Positions 26,072 to 34,712 are shown, numbered from the stretch's first letter. The stretch: DNA of 64,000 bases from Micromonospora humi (GCF_900090105.1 NZ_FMDM01000005.1:124001-188000); one strand, 5' to 3'. Notes: a model not told the origin generated them from the letters alone. Program-made: numbers and translations.

Positions 26072-27324
26072 TGACGCTCTCCCGGAACAAGGGGCAGGGG
26101 TACGAGCGGCACCCGGTCGCCCGCCGCGCCGCTGGTGCCGGGACGGATCACCGCGAAGCCGTCCGCGCCGGCCAGGCCACGGAGCATCGCCGAGCCGACG
26201 TGCCGAACCGGGTGCGCGGTGCCGGCGACCCGGTCCCAGCGGGCCAGCGCGAGGTGGGTGTGATCGCCGCGACCCGGAACCGGCTCGGCCAGGGTGACCT
26301 GCGGCAGCACCGGCATCGGCCGGCCGGTGAGACCGGCCAGCAGCGGGGCGACCAGGGAGACCATGGCCACCACCGCGGACTGCGGGTTGCCCGGCAGGCC
26401 GGCCACGAAGCGCACCCGGCCGTCGCCGTCGACCAGCCGGGCGAGCAGCATCGGGAAGCCGGGGCGCACCGCCACGGTGTTGACCACGTAGTCGGCGCCG
26501 AGCGCCTCCAGCGTCGGGTGCAGGTGGTCGACCGGACCGTGCATGGTGCCGCCGGTGGTGCAGACCAGGTCGGCGTTGGTGAGCGCGCCGCGCAGCGCCG
26601 CGACGTGCGCGGGCAGGGTGTCGGCGACCGGCCCGACCACGTCGCCGGCCCGCACCTGGCAGCCGTAGCGGCGCAGCCAGGCCGGCACCGAGGGGCCGAG
26701 CGCGTCACGCACCCGGCCGGCGCCGGGCTCGCCCGAGGTGAGCAGTTCGTCGCCGAAGACCAGCAGCGCGGCCCGGGGCGCGCGGCGGACCCGCAGGGTG
26801 TCGTGCCCGCAGGAGGCGGCCAGGCCGATCACCGCCGGGTCCACCGGCGTGCCGGCGGGCAGCAACTCCTCACCGAGGTGCGCCTCCTCGCCGGGCTCGC
26901 GCCACTCCGGCTGCGACCGTGGCGTGCCGGCCACCCGGCCGTCCGCCGCCCGGGTCGACTCCTCGATCCGCAGGATCGCGGTCGTGCCGGCGGGGACCAT
27001 CGCACCCGTGGCGATCTCGACGGTGGTGCCGTCGGCCGCCAGCGGTGAGGCGGTGTGCCCGGCGAGCACCCGGCCGACCACCCGCCACGGGCCGGCCCCG
27101 CGCACCGCCCAGCCGTCCACGCTGGAGGTGGGGAACGCCGGTAGGTCGGTGCGCGTGGTCAGCGGCTCGACCAGGGTGTGCCCGTCGGTGTCGGCCAGCG
27201 GCCGGGCGACCGCGGGGAGCGCGGCGGAGAGCCCGACCGCGTACACCCGGGAGCGGGCCTCTTCCCAGCCGGCCGGCGGGGGCGTGCCCACCTCGGCCGC
27301 GGCGGCTTCGGTTTCCGTGCTCAT
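26068..27324 (-). CDS. moeA: Molybdopterin molybdotransferase MoeA
   Basis: A 418-residue MoeA that inserts molybdate into adenylated molybdopterin. Visible blocks are SSVDGWAVRG, TGAMVPAGTTAILRIEE, the MPT-binding CTTGGTMHGPVDHLHPTLE and GLPGNPQSAVVAM; a C-terminal domain IV follows. The final-step partner mogA is immediately upstream, so the local order is moaC-mogA-moeA-moaE. ATG 27324 has the leaderless-type TAGGCT 6 nt before it, so moeA-moaE may have its own promoter. Confidence 0.95.
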   Translation of the reverse strand: MSTETEAAAAEVGTPPPAGWEEARSRVYAVGLSAALPAVARPLADTDGHTLVEPLTTRTDLPAFPTSSVDGWAVRGAGPWRVVGRVLAGHTASPLAADGTTVEIATGAMVPAGTTAILRIEESTRAADGRVAGTPRSQPEWREPGEEAHLGEELLPAGTPVDPAVIGLAASCGHDTLRVRRAPRAALLVFGDELLTSGEPGAGRVRDALGPSVPAWLRRYGCQVRAGDVVGPVADTLPAHVAALRGALTNADLVCTTGGTMHGPVDHLHPTLEALGADYVVNTVAVRPGFPMLLARLVDGDGRVRFVAGLPGNPQSAVVAMVSLVAPLLAGLTGRPMPVLPQVTLAEPVPGRGDHTHLALARWDRVAGTAHPVRHVGSAMLRGLAGADGFAVIRPGTSGAAGDRVPLVPLPLVPGERQ

Positions 27325-27330
27325 CCGGCG

Positions 27331-27336
27331 AGCCTA
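27331..27336 (-). promoter_or_regulatory. -10-like TAGGCT for moeA
   Basis: TAGGCT lies 6 nt before the moeA ATG, in the 37-bp gap after mogA. Confidence 0.5.
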
Positions 27337-27361
27337 ACGTCGGCGCACGGCGTCCGCGGGC

Positions 27362-27832
27362 TCAGTGGTCGCCGCCGCGAAGCTGGTCGACCGCGTGCCG
27401 CAGGATCGGCCCGAGCACGGCCAGCCCGTCCCGCGCCCCGCCGCGCGAACCCGGCAGGTTGACCACGAGCATCCGGCCGGTGACCCCGGCCCGCCCCCGG
27501 GAGAGCGCGGCGGTGGGCACCGCGTCGCGGCTGTGCGCCCGGATCGCCTCGGCGATGCCCGGGATCTCGTAGTCGAGCAGCGCGCCGGTCACCTCGGGGG
27601 TGCGATCGGTCGGGGTGACGCCGGTGCCGCCGCTGGTCAGCACCACATCGACCCCTTCGTCCCGGGCGGCGCGCAGGGCGTCACCGACCGGGTCGCCGTC
27701 GGGCACCACCACCGGCGCGTCGACAGTGCAGCCCAACTCCCGCAGGCCGGCGACGAGCAGCGGGCCGCTGGTGTCCTCGTAGACCCCGGCGGCGGCGCGG
27801 TTGGAGGCCACGACCACCCGGGCGCGGATCAC
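27362..27832 (-). CDS. mogA: Molybdopterin adenylyltransferase MogA/MoaB
   Basis: A 156-residue protein with the MogA/MoaB fold: VVVASNRAAAGVYEDTSGP, the MPT-binding loop LTSGGTGVTPTDRTPE and VVNLPGSRGGARD. It adenylates molybdopterin before molybdate insertion. GTG 27832 overlaps the moaC stop (GTGA), and the family's conserved sequence begins right after it; the open frame further upstream lies in moaC. Confidence 0.92.
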   Translation of the reverse strand: MIRARVVVASNRAAAGVYEDTSGPLLVAGLRELGCTVDAPVVVPDGDPVGDALRAARDEGVDVVLTSGGTGVTPTDRTPEVTGALLDYEIPGIAEAIRAHSRDAVPTAALSRGRAGVTGRMLVVNLPGSRGGARDGLAVLGPILRHAVDQLRGGDH

Positions 27833-28320
27833 GGTCGGTCCTCCGGCCGGACCCACTCACCGGTCTTTCCGCCGGACTTGCGGAGCACCCGGACCGCGTC
27901 CACCGACGCGGCCGGGTCGACGGCCTTCACCATGTCGACCAGGGCGAGCCCGGCGACGGCCACCGCGGTCAGCGCCTCCATCTCCACGCCGGTGCGGTCG
28001 GCCGTCCGCGCGGTGGCGGTGATCTCGACGGCGTCGGCGGTGAGGTGCAGGTCGACCGTGACGCCGTGCAGGGCGATGGGGTGGCAGAGCGGGATCAGGT
28101 CCGGGGTCCGCTTGGCCCCCATGATGCCGGCGAGCCGCCCGACCGCGAGCGCGTCGCCCTTGGGCAGGCCGTCGCGGCGCAGCAGGTCGACCACCTCGGC
28201 GGTGGTGCGGAGCCGGCCGGCCGCGATCGCCAGCCGGCCGGAGACCGGCTTGGCGGAGACGTCGACCATCCGGGCCGCGCCGGCCGGGTCGACGTGGGTG
28301 AGCTGCGCGGGTTCGGTCAC
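27829..28320 (-). CDS. moaC: Cyclic pyranopterin monophosphate synthase MoaC
   Basis: A 163-residue MoaC that converts 3',8-cyclo-GTP (MoaA product) into cyclic pyranopterin monophosphate. The conserved segments RMVDVSAKPVSGRLAIAAG, PLCHPIALHGV, TGVEMEALTAV and the catalytic DMVKAVD are intact, ending near GGKTGEW. GTG 28320 has TAGGGT 6 nt upstream and no Shine-Dalgarno. First gene of the minus-strand moco operon. Confidence 0.95.
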   Translation of the reverse strand: MTEPAQLTHVDPAGAARMVDVSAKPVSGRLAIAAGRLRTTAEVVDLLRRDGLPKGDALAVGRLAGIMGAKRTPDLIPLCHPIALHGVTVDLHLTADAVEITATARTADRTGVEMEALTAVAVAGLALVDMVKAVDPAASVDAVRVLRKSGGKTGEWVRPEDRP

Positions 28321-28326
28321 GGTCCG

Positions 28327-28332
28327 ACCCTA
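28327..28332 (-). promoter_or_regulatory. -10-like TAGGGT for moaC
   Basis: TAGGGT on the minus strand lies 6 nt before the GTG start of moaC. Confidence 0.5.
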
Positions 28333-28937
28333 TCCGCCGGGTACGACGGACGCGCGACACCGCGCCCGCCGGCCGAATTCGGACGGAACACGTCTAATTA
28401 GCGCCACTCGACTGACCGTTTCCACGTTTGCCACCGATAGGTAATTGCGTCGGCTCGGTCGGTCGACCTATCTCCTCGGCGACGGGCCACACCCCTGCGT
28501 CGGCCCGCCACCCACCGGGCTCGCGGTACCGTCCCCTGAATCGGAGCCGAACCCGACTGAAGTGCGGATGAGATGTGACCGGGTTGCGGTGAGACTGATG
28601 GGGCGCTCCGGCAGAGCAGGTGGCGGAGGTCGCGGTCCGCAATGGACCCGGCACGGAAAGGAAAGGAGTAGACGCGCTCCGCACACTTCTGCAAACGGAA
28701 AGTTGCGAAAAGCCAACCTATTCGCGCATATTGCATATAGTTACATATTTGCCTTCTAAACACCACGTTCCTGACCTAATCTCTTTTTCGTCAGAAGACG
28801 CGCCGGAGAATATCGGGCGCCGATGATCGAAGGAGGCAGGAACATGCGTGGGACCGACTGGAACTGAAAGCTGAACCAGCATCACAGGGCGTCCGAGGTA
28901 GGCTCTTGCCACAGCCGGCGCAGCACCTGGGAGCGGC
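28333..28937. other. Long divergent intergenic region with an AT-rich island
   Basis: About 600 bp between moaC and the GGDEF-EAL gene with no convincing long gene; ORFs here have poor codon bias. Bases 28680-28800 are markedly AT-rich (for example GCATATTGCATATAG, TTACATATTTG and CTAATCTCTTTTT) in an otherwise very GC-rich window, as expected for promoters or Lsr2-type nucleoid-protein binding. A 7-codon ORF with a strong ribosome binding site follows at 28844. Confidence 0.7.
28844..28867 (+). CDS. Putative 7-residue leader peptide ORF (MRGTDWN)
   Basis: ATG 28844 is preceded by AAGGAGG (28830-28836) at good distance, a near-ideal Shine-Dalgarno. The frame reads Met-Arg-Gly-Thr-Asp-Trp-Asn and stops. 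The stop is 70 bp before the GGDEF-EAL start. The strong signal on such a short frame suggests a translated leader peptide or standby site controlling the downstream gene. I know no family for it and it could be fortuitous. Confidence 0.35.
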   Translation: MRGTDWN

Positions 28938-31472
28938 GTGAACTCTTCCCAGCGACGCGAGATCGAGACCGACAGGCGGCTACGGCTGCTGGTCGGTCTC
29001 GTCGTCATGGCAGCCGCGGTCGTGGTGCTGACCTCGCTTCCCGGCGCATTCGTCGACGCGCTTCCCACCTCCGCCTACGACGTCGCCATCCTGGTGATGC
29101 TGACCTTCATGATCGCGGTCGGCACCCTGGTGAAGGCGCGCATCCGGATCCGCTCCACCACCCAGTCCATCAGCTGGAACGAGACCGCCATCGTCATCGG
29201 CGCCGCGGTCATCCCACTGCCCTGGGTGGTGCTGTGCACCGTCGTCGGGATCGCGCTCGCCTCACTCCAACTGTCACCGATCAAGATCGCCTTCGGCATC
29301 GGTAAGAACGTCCTGGTGGCGTTCGGCGCGGGTCTCACCCTCGCGCTCCTGCACTGGACGTGGCCGCCGCTCCACCCGCTGGACATGCTCGCCCCGCTCG
29401 GCATCGCCTACCTGGCCGTCGCGGTCATCGACGACCTGCTCGCCATCCCGGTCATCGCGCTCGCCTCCGGCACCCGGGTGCGCCGGCAGTTCCTCACCAA
29501 TCTCGACCTGCGCGTCGCGGGCTTCGTCGTGCGGTTCGTGGTCGCCGTCTGCACCCTGGCGATCCTGTCGATCGATCCCCGGCTGCTGCTGGCCGTGCCG
29601 CCCCTGGTGCTCAGCCTGCACCTGGCCTACTCCACCCGGATCCGCACCCGTACCGAGCAGCAGGCCTGGCAACGACTCGCCCGCACCACCGACGCGCTCA
29701 ACGTCGTCGATCTCGACCAGGTACTGACCACCGCCGTCACCGAGGCCGCCGAACTCTTCTCCGCCGACGAGGTGGAGATCGAGCTGCGCGAGGGCGGACG
29801 CACCGTACGCGGCGGCGCCGCCGGGGTCGCCTACGACGGGACCGCGCCGCAGCCCAGCGAGACGGACGGCCGGGTCGTGCCCGTCTCGCTGGAAGGACAC
29901 GACCGCACCGGGAACACCGGCGAGCTGCGGCTCCGCTTCGCCGGGCCGGTCGAGCTCTCCGAACGCGAGCAGTACACCCTGCGTACCTTCGCCTCCGCCC
30001 TGTGCACCGCGGTCCGCAACGCCCAGGCGTACGCCGAACTCGCCCGCATCGCCGACGACCACGCCTACGCCGCCACCCACGACGCCCTCACCGGCCTGTC
30101 CAACCGCCGCCACCTGCTGGACGAGGGCACCGCCCAGCTCACCACCCGGCACGCCGAGGGCGTCACCGCCCTGGTGCTGATCGACCTCAACCACTTCAAG
30201 GAGGTCAACGACACGCTCGGGCACGGCGCCGGCGACCAGGTGCTCATCCAGGTCGCCGGGCGACTGCGCGACGCGGCCCGCCCTGACGATCTGGTCGCCC
30301 GGCTCGGCGGCGACGAGTTCGCCGTGCTCCTGCGCGGCCTGCCCGCACCGGCGGTCGCCGCACACCGCGCCGAGACCCTGCTCGCCGCCCTGCACGACCC
30401 GCTCGACCTGGACGGCATGCGGATCAGCGTGGAAGCCAGCGGAGGTATCGCCGCGGCCCCCGCCACCGGCGGGATGGCCGAGCTGCTCCGCCGCGCCGAC
30501 GTGGCGATGTACCAGGCCAAACGCGCCGGCCAGCGGACCGCCACCTACGCGGCGACCCGCGACACCGCCGACCTGAACCGGCTCACCCTCGGCGGGGAAC
30601 TGCCCCGGGCCGTCGCCGACCACGAGTTCACCGTCAACTTCCAGCCCATCGTCGACCTGGGCAGCGGCCAGGTCGTCGGCGCCGAGGCGCTGGCCCGCTG
30701 GCACCACCCCACCCACGGGCTGATCGACCCGCTGCGCTTCCTGGAAGCGGTGGAACGCTCCGGGCTGCTGCCCGCGTTCGCCGAAGCCATCCTCGACCAG
30801 GCGCTGATCGCCGCCGGCTCCTGGCACGACGCCGGCTTCGACCTGCCCGTCTCGGTGAACGTGTCACCCCGCAGCCTCCTCGACGCCCGCTTCCCCGGCG
30901 CCGTGCTGGCCCGGCTGCGCGCCCACGACCTCCCACCGGACCGGCTCGTGCTGGAACTCACCGAGACGCTCACCCTCAGCCAGCTCGACGTGGTCGACCG
31001 GGTGCTCAGCCGACTCCGTGACTCCGGGGTCCGGCTGGCCCTCGACGACTTCGGCACCGGCTACTCGTCGCTCTCGCTGCTCTCCCGCATCCCGGTCCAC
31101 GAACTCAAGATCGACCGCAGTTTCGTCACCGCCATGGAAACCTCCCCCGAGGCCGCCGCCGTCATCCGCTCCACCCTCGACCTGGGCCGCAGCCTCGACC
31201 TCACGGTGGTCGCCGAGGGGGTGGAGAGCGAACCGCAACGCCGCGCGCTCTGGGAGCTGGGCTGCGCCGCCGGCCAGGGCCACCTGTTCGCCCGGCCGCT
31301 GCCCGCCGGCGCGCTGCTCGCCGCCCTGCACCGCGGCGCCGGCGGCCGGCCCGGCGCCCTCGTCCGGCCACTGCACGACGCCGGCGCGGTCATCCGCCTG
31401 CCCGGCCGCCGCGTCGGCGGCGCCCGCAACCGCCCCATCCCGCCCGCCGCCACCGACGCCCGGCACCCCTGA
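28938..31472 (+). CDS. Membrane-bound GGDEF-EAL cyclic-di-GMP signalling protein
   Basis: An 844-residue protein. An N-terminal membrane sensor region has about six helices (residues 17-235), followed by a GAF-like stretch (about 240-360, AWQRLARTTDALNVVDLDQVL). The diguanylate cyclase domain is intact with RLGGDEFAVLL near 455. The phosphodiesterase domain has GAEALARWHHP near 580, DDFGTGYSSLSLL, HELKIDRSFV and VVAEGVE. Both active sites look complete, so it could make or degrade c-di-GMP depending on its input. GTG 28938 follows GGGAG. It is preceded by an unusual AT-rich leader. Confidence 0.92.
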   Translation: MNSSQRREIETDRRLRLLVGLVVMAAAVVVLTSLPGAFVDALPTSAYDVAILVMLTFMIAVGTLVKARIRIRSTTQSISWNETAIVIGAAVIPLPWVVLCTVVGIALASLQLSPIKIAFGIGKNVLVAFGAGLTLALLHWTWPPLHPLDMLAPLGIAYLAVAVIDDLLAIPVIALASGTRVRRQFLTNLDLRVAGFVVRFVVAVCTLAILSIDPRLLLAVPPLVLSLHLAYSTRIRTRTEQQAWQRLARTTDALNVVDLDQVLTTAVTEAAELFSADEVEIELREGGRTVRGGAAGVAYDGTAPQPSETDGRVVPVSLEGHDRTGNTGELRLRFAGPVELSEREQYTLRTFASALCTAVRNAQAYAELARIADDHAYAATHDALTGLSNRRHLLDEGTAQLTTRHAEGVTALVLIDLNHFKEVNDTLGHGAGDQVLIQVAGRLRDAARPDDLVARLGGDEFAVLLRGLPAPAVAAHRAETLLAALHDPLDLDGMRISVEASGGIAAAPATGGMAELLRRADVAMYQAKRAGQRTATYAATRDTADLNRLTLGGELPRAVADHEFTVNFQPIVDLGSGQVVGAEALARWHHPTHGLIDPLRFLEAVERSGLLPAFAEAILDQALIAAGSWHDAGFDLPVSVNVSPRSLLDARFPGAVLARLRAHDLPPDRLVLELTETLTLSQLDVVDRVLSRLRDSGVRLALDDFGTGYSSLSLLSRIPVHELKIDRSFVTAMETSPEAAAVIRSTLDLGRSLDLTVVAEGVESEPQRRALWELGCAAGQGHLFARPLPAGALLAALHRGAGGRPGALVRPLHDAGAVIRLPGRRVGGARNRPIPPAATDARHP

Positions 31473-31525
31473 CCACCCGGCCCGACCGGGCCGGCCCACC
31501 TCCCCGGTCTGCCAGACTGGCCCGC

Positions 31526-32884
31526 GTGACCGCGCACGCCGACCCGGCCAGCCCCGCCACCCGCCGCTGGTCGGCGCTCGACACCGCCGCCGGCGGGCTC
31601 GCTCTCGACCTGGCCCTCTACGCCGCCGCCACCGTCTTCGCCGGGATCACCGCCGCCACCTCCACGCTGCCACCGCACCGGGCCTGGGGAGCGGTCGCCA
31701 CCATCGGGTACGCCCTCGCCACGCTCGCCGCGGCCACCCAGCTCCTCGCCCGCCGCCGCGCCCCCGGCACCCCGCTGGCCGGGGTGCCCGCCCGCTGGGC
31801 CGTCACCGGCCTCACCTGGGCCACCACCGCGCTGCTGCCGGTCGTCTTGCAGAGCGTCCAACGGGCCGCCGGACGCACCGACCGCGCACAGGAGGAGGTG
31901 GTGGTGGTCGAACACGCCGGCACCCGCCTCGCCGAACACGGCACCCCCTACCTCGGGCCCGACGCCATCGCCGCCCTGCCCCCCGGGGAGCAGCTCCTCG
32001 GCTACACCCCCTACCAGCCGGGCATGGCGCTGTTCGGGCTGCCCCGCGCCGCGACCGACGTCTGGTGGACCGACGCCCGCGTCTGGTTCGCGGTGGCCAC
32101 CGCGCTCGCCCTCGCCGCCCTGGTCACCACGCTGCGCTCCACCACCGACGAACCGGACTCACCCCGTCGGGGCGGCGCGCTGCTACGCGCCGTCCAAGCC
32201 GCCACCGTCCTGCCCGTCTCCGCGCTCACGCTCGCCACCGGCGGCGACGACCTGCCCGTACTCGCGCTCTGCCTGCTCGCCCTCGCACTCGCCGCCGCCG
32301 ACCGGCCCGGCCGCGCCGGCCTCGCCGTCGGCGCCGCCGGCACCCTGAAACTCTTCGCTCTGCCGGTCGCGATCGTGCTGATCTGCTGGGCCGCCGCCCG
32401 ACGGGCCGGAACCCGCACCGCGCTGGGCGCGCTCGGCCTGCCCGTCCTCGCCCTGCTCCCGGTGCTGCTCGTCGACTCCGACGCGCTCGTCGAGAACGTG
32501 CTGCGCTTCCCCCTCGGCCACGGCCTGGTCACCAGCCCCGCCCAGTCCCCGTTCCCCGGCCACCTGATCGCCGAGACGCTCCCCGCCGGCCGGGTGGTCG
32601 CCGCCGCGCTGCTCGTCGCGGTCGGCCTGGCGATCGCCGTCCGGCTGCTGCGCCGGCCGCCCCGCACCGCCGCCGCCACCGCCACCATCTGCGGGTACGG
32701 TCTGCTCGCCGCGATCCTGCTGATGCCCTCCACCCGTTTCGGCTACCTGCTCTACCCGGCTGCCCTGCTCCTGCTCGCCCCGGCGCTGGCGCTCGCCGAA
32801 TCCCCGGCCCGGGACACCGGCCGGCCGACATTCCCGCCAACCGCCCGGCGTGAGCCGGCGGAAAGGCGTACACCTGAGGCATGA
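31526..32884 (+). CDS. Integral membrane protein, probable GT-C glycosyltransferase
   Basis: A 452-residue polytopic protein with about ten membrane helices. The segment TPYLGPDAIAALPPGEQLLGYTPYQPGMALFGL resembles the first loop of DUF2029/GT87-type mannosyltransferases (shown here in pieces: EHAGTRLAEHGTPYLG and TPYQPGMALFG), and AAGTLKLFALPVAIVL matches their later helix. The donor and acceptor are unknown. GTG 31526 has CAGACT 7 nt upstream, a weak form of the leaderless -10. The stop overlaps the next gene by ATGA. Confidence 0.72.
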   Translation: MTAHADPASPATRRWSALDTAAGGLALDLALYAAATVFAGITAATSTLPPHRAWGAVATIGYALATLAAATQLLARRRAPGTPLAGVPARWAVTGLTWATTALLPVVLQSVQRAAGRTDRAQEEVVVVEHAGTRLAEHGTPYLGPDAIAALPPGEQLLGYTPYQPGMALFGLPRAATDVWWTDARVWFAVATALALAALVTTLRSTTDEPDSPRRGGALLRAVQAATVLPVSALTLATGGDDLPVLALCLLALALAAADRPGRAGLAVGAAGTLKLFALPVAIVLICWAAARRAGTRTALGALGLPVLALLPVLLVDSDALVENVLRFPLGHGLVTSPAQSPFPGHLIAETLPAGRVVAAALLVAVGLAIAVRLLRRPPRTAAATATICGYGLLAAILLMPSTRFGYLLYPAALLLLAPALALAESPARDTGRPTFPPTARREPAERRTPEA

Positions 32885-33513
32885 CCACCTACCGCGACCG
32901 GGCCGAGGCCGGACGGGACCTCGCCGAGCGCCTCACCGACCTCGCCGGCCGGCCCGACGTCATCGTCCTCGGTCTGGTCCGGGGCGGCGTACCCGTCGCC
33001 CGGGTGGTCGCCGACCGCCTCAACGCCCCCCTCGACGTGCTGGTCGTGCGCAAGCTCGGCGTGCCGTGGGCGCCCGAGGTGGCCTACGGGGCGCTCGGCC
33101 CCGGCGGCGTACAGGTCCTCAACGACGCGGTCGCCGACCGGATCAGCGAGAACGACCGCGCCCAGGTCCGCCGTCGCGAACAGGCCGAACTGGAACGCCG
33201 CGAGCAGCGCTACCGCGACGGCCGGCCGCCCCTGGACCTGACCGGCCGCACCGCCGTGGTCGTCGACGACGGGCTCGCCACCGGCGCCACCGCCCGCGCC
33301 GCCGTCCAGGTCGCCCGTCACCTCGGCGCCGCCCGCGTGCTGGTCGCCGTCCCGGTCGGCTCCCCGCAGGCGTACGAGATGCTCTCCGCCACCGCCGACA
33401 CGGTGGTGAGCGGCCAACTCCCGCCCGACTTCGCCGCGGTGGGCGCCTACTACGACGACTTCCACGAGGTCTCCGACGACGAGGTGACGCACGCGCTGAC
33501 CGCCACCGCGTGA
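32881..33513 (+). CDS. Phosphoribosyltransferase family protein
   Basis: A 210-residue type I phosphoribosyltransferase-fold protein. The PRPP-binding motif is VVVDDGLATGATARAA near residue 125; the N-terminal VIVLGLVRGGVPVARVVADRL and LVVRKLGVPWAPEVAYGAL match the stand-alone PRTase/erythromycin-esterase-associated group. The substrate is unknown; no purine or pyrimidine genes are nearby. Coupled by ATGA to the upstream membrane protein gene. Confidence 0.87.
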   Translation: MTTYRDRAEAGRDLAERLTDLAGRPDVIVLGLVRGGVPVARVVADRLNAPLDVLVVRKLGVPWAPEVAYGALGPGGVQVLNDAVADRISENDRAQVRRREQAELERREQRYRDGRPPLDLTGRTAVVVDDGLATGATARAAVQVARHLGAARVLVAVPVGSPQAYEMLSATADTVVSGQLPPDFAAVGAYYDDFHEVSDDEVTHALTATA

Positions 33514-33523
33514 AATCACCCGG

Positions 33524-33529
33524 TACCGT
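33524..33529 (+). promoter_or_regulatory. -10-like TACCGT, leaderless promoter
   Basis: TACCGT ends 7 nt before ATG 33537. Confidence 0.5.
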
Positions 33530-33536
33530 CGGTGTC

Positions 33537-33926
33537 ATGCAGCTCACCTGTCCCAAATGCCGTGGAGAGATGCGCCAGTACGAGCGCAGTGGAGTGACCA
33601 TCGACCAGTGCGGCGAATGCCGCGGGATCTTCCTCGACCGAGGCGAGCTCGAGAAGCTGTTCGACGCCGAGGCGAACTGGAACCGCCAGCACGGTGGCGC
33701 CCCGCAGGCCGCGCCCGCCGGAGCCGGCTACCCGCCCCCGCCGCCCCCGCCCGCCGCCCCGCACCAGCCCGGTTACGGCGCCGTCCCCCCGCCCCCGCCC
33801 CCGCCGCCGCCCGGCCACGGCTATGCGCAGCCCGCGTACGGCCACGGGCAGCAGCAGCACTACGGCTACCACGGTCACTACCGCAAGAAGAAGAAGCACG
33901 GCTTCCTCGGCGAACTGTTCGACTGA
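33537..33926 (+). CDS. TFIIB-type zinc-ribbon protein with polyproline linker
   Basis: A 129-residue protein. The N-terminal zinc ribbon (zf-TFIIB, CPKCRGEM then CGECRGIFLDRGELEKL) supplies four Cys ligands within residues 5-30. It is followed by a Pro/Gly/Tyr-rich region with two runs of 7-9 prolines, a His/Gln/Tyr patch, a KKKK stretch and the C-terminal GFLGELFD. Small actinomycete proteins of this kind have no defined role. Leaderless-type start at ATG 33537. Confidence 0.82.
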   Translation: MQLTCPKCRGEMRQYERSGVTIDQCGECRGIFLDRGELEKLFDAEANWNRQHGGAPQAAPAGAGYPPPPPPPAAPHQPGYGAVPPPPPPPPPGHGYAQPAYGHGQQQHYGYHGHYRKKKKHGFLGELFD

Positions 33927-33930
33927 AAGT

Positions 33931-33983
33931 AAGGAGGGGCCCCTTCTTAACGCCTGCGCGATAGGAGGGGCCCCCTCCTCACC
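33931..33983. repeat. 52-bp double-palindrome intergenic element, copy 2
   Basis: AAGGAGGGGCCCCTTCTT followed by AACGCCT, a short variable linker, and TAGGAGGGGCCCCCTCCTC then ACC. It is nearly identical to 18683-18734 and starts 4 nt after the stop codon of the zinc-ribbon gene, as copy 1 does after its gene. Confidence 0.85.
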
Positions 33984-34018
33984 ATGCCGACCGGCGCGCG
34001 CAGTGGCAGGCTGTCCCC

Positions 34019-34702
34019 ATGAGCCCGATCCGGCAGCACGAGGCGCTGGCCCAGGCGTACGACGGCATCACCGCCGTCGTCACCCCGCTCGACGACGACG
34101 GCCTGCAACGCGCCACCCGCTGCCGGGGCTGGCTCGTCGCCGACCTGCTCTTCCACGTGCTCTGCGACGCCCAGCGCGCGCTCGTGGCCCTGGCCAGCCC
34201 GGTGCCCGGTCCGGCCGACGTGGACGACGTCAGCTACTGGCGGGCGTTCACCCCCGGCGGCGACGACGAGGCTGACGCGAAGCACGCGTGGTGGGCCCGC
34301 CGCTCGGCCGCCGCCTTCGACCGGCCCACCGGGCTGGTCCGGATCTGGTCCGACACCGCCCCGGCCGCCGCCCGCGCGGCCGCCGCCGCGGACCCCGACG
34401 GGCACGTGACCACCCAGGGGCACGTGCTGCGCGTACCCGATCTGCTCGCCACCCTGACCACCGAGGCGGTGGTGCACCACCTCGACCTGGTGGTGGAGCT
34501 GCCGGACGCGCCGCAGCCGGCGGCGGACCCGACCCGGGTGGCGGTGACCACGATGGACGGCCTGCTGCCCGACGAGGCGGTGCGCCCGGCCGGGTGGGAC
34601 GACCACGAGTATCTGCTCAAGGCCACCGGGCGGGTGCCGCTGACCGACCGGGACCGGTTCGAGCTGGGCGAGGCGGCGGGCTGGTTCCCACTCCTCGGCT
34701 GA
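34019..34702 (+). CDS. Maleylpyruvate isomerase family (DinB-like) mycothiol-dependent protein
   Basis: A 227-residue protein of the TIGR03083/DinB-like fold. The N-terminal helix pair LAQAYDGITAVVTPLDDDGLQRATRCRGW is typical (W plus following VADLLFHVL supplies the metal-binding His). EAVVHHLDLVVEL provides further His residues that complete the usual three-His site. Related proteins are mycothiol-dependent isomerases or transferases. No pathway genes adjoin it. A weak leaderless element (CAGGCT) precedes ATG 34019. Confidence 0.75.
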   Translation: MSPIRQHEALAQAYDGITAVVTPLDDDGLQRATRCRGWLVADLLFHVLCDAQRALVALASPVPGPADVDDVSYWRAFTPGGDDEADAKHAWWARRSAAAFDRPTGLVRIWSDTAPAAARAAAAADPDGHVTTQGHVLRVPDLLATLTTEAVVHHLDLVVELPDAPQPAADPTRVAVTTMDGLLPDEAVRPAGWDDHEYLLKATGRVPLTDRDRFELGEAAGWFPLLG

Positions 34703-34712
34703 CCTTCCTTGA

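Noticed and set aside
28394..28766. Minus-strand 122-residue ORF in the AT-rich intergenic region
   Set aside because: Codon use is unlike neighbouring genes, there is no ribosome binding site and no recognisable sequence; the region looks regulatory.
33700..33830. CCG/CCC-rich tract in the zinc-ribbon gene considered as a microsatellite or assembly artefact
   Set aside because: It keeps frame and encodes polyproline runs typical of this small-protein family.
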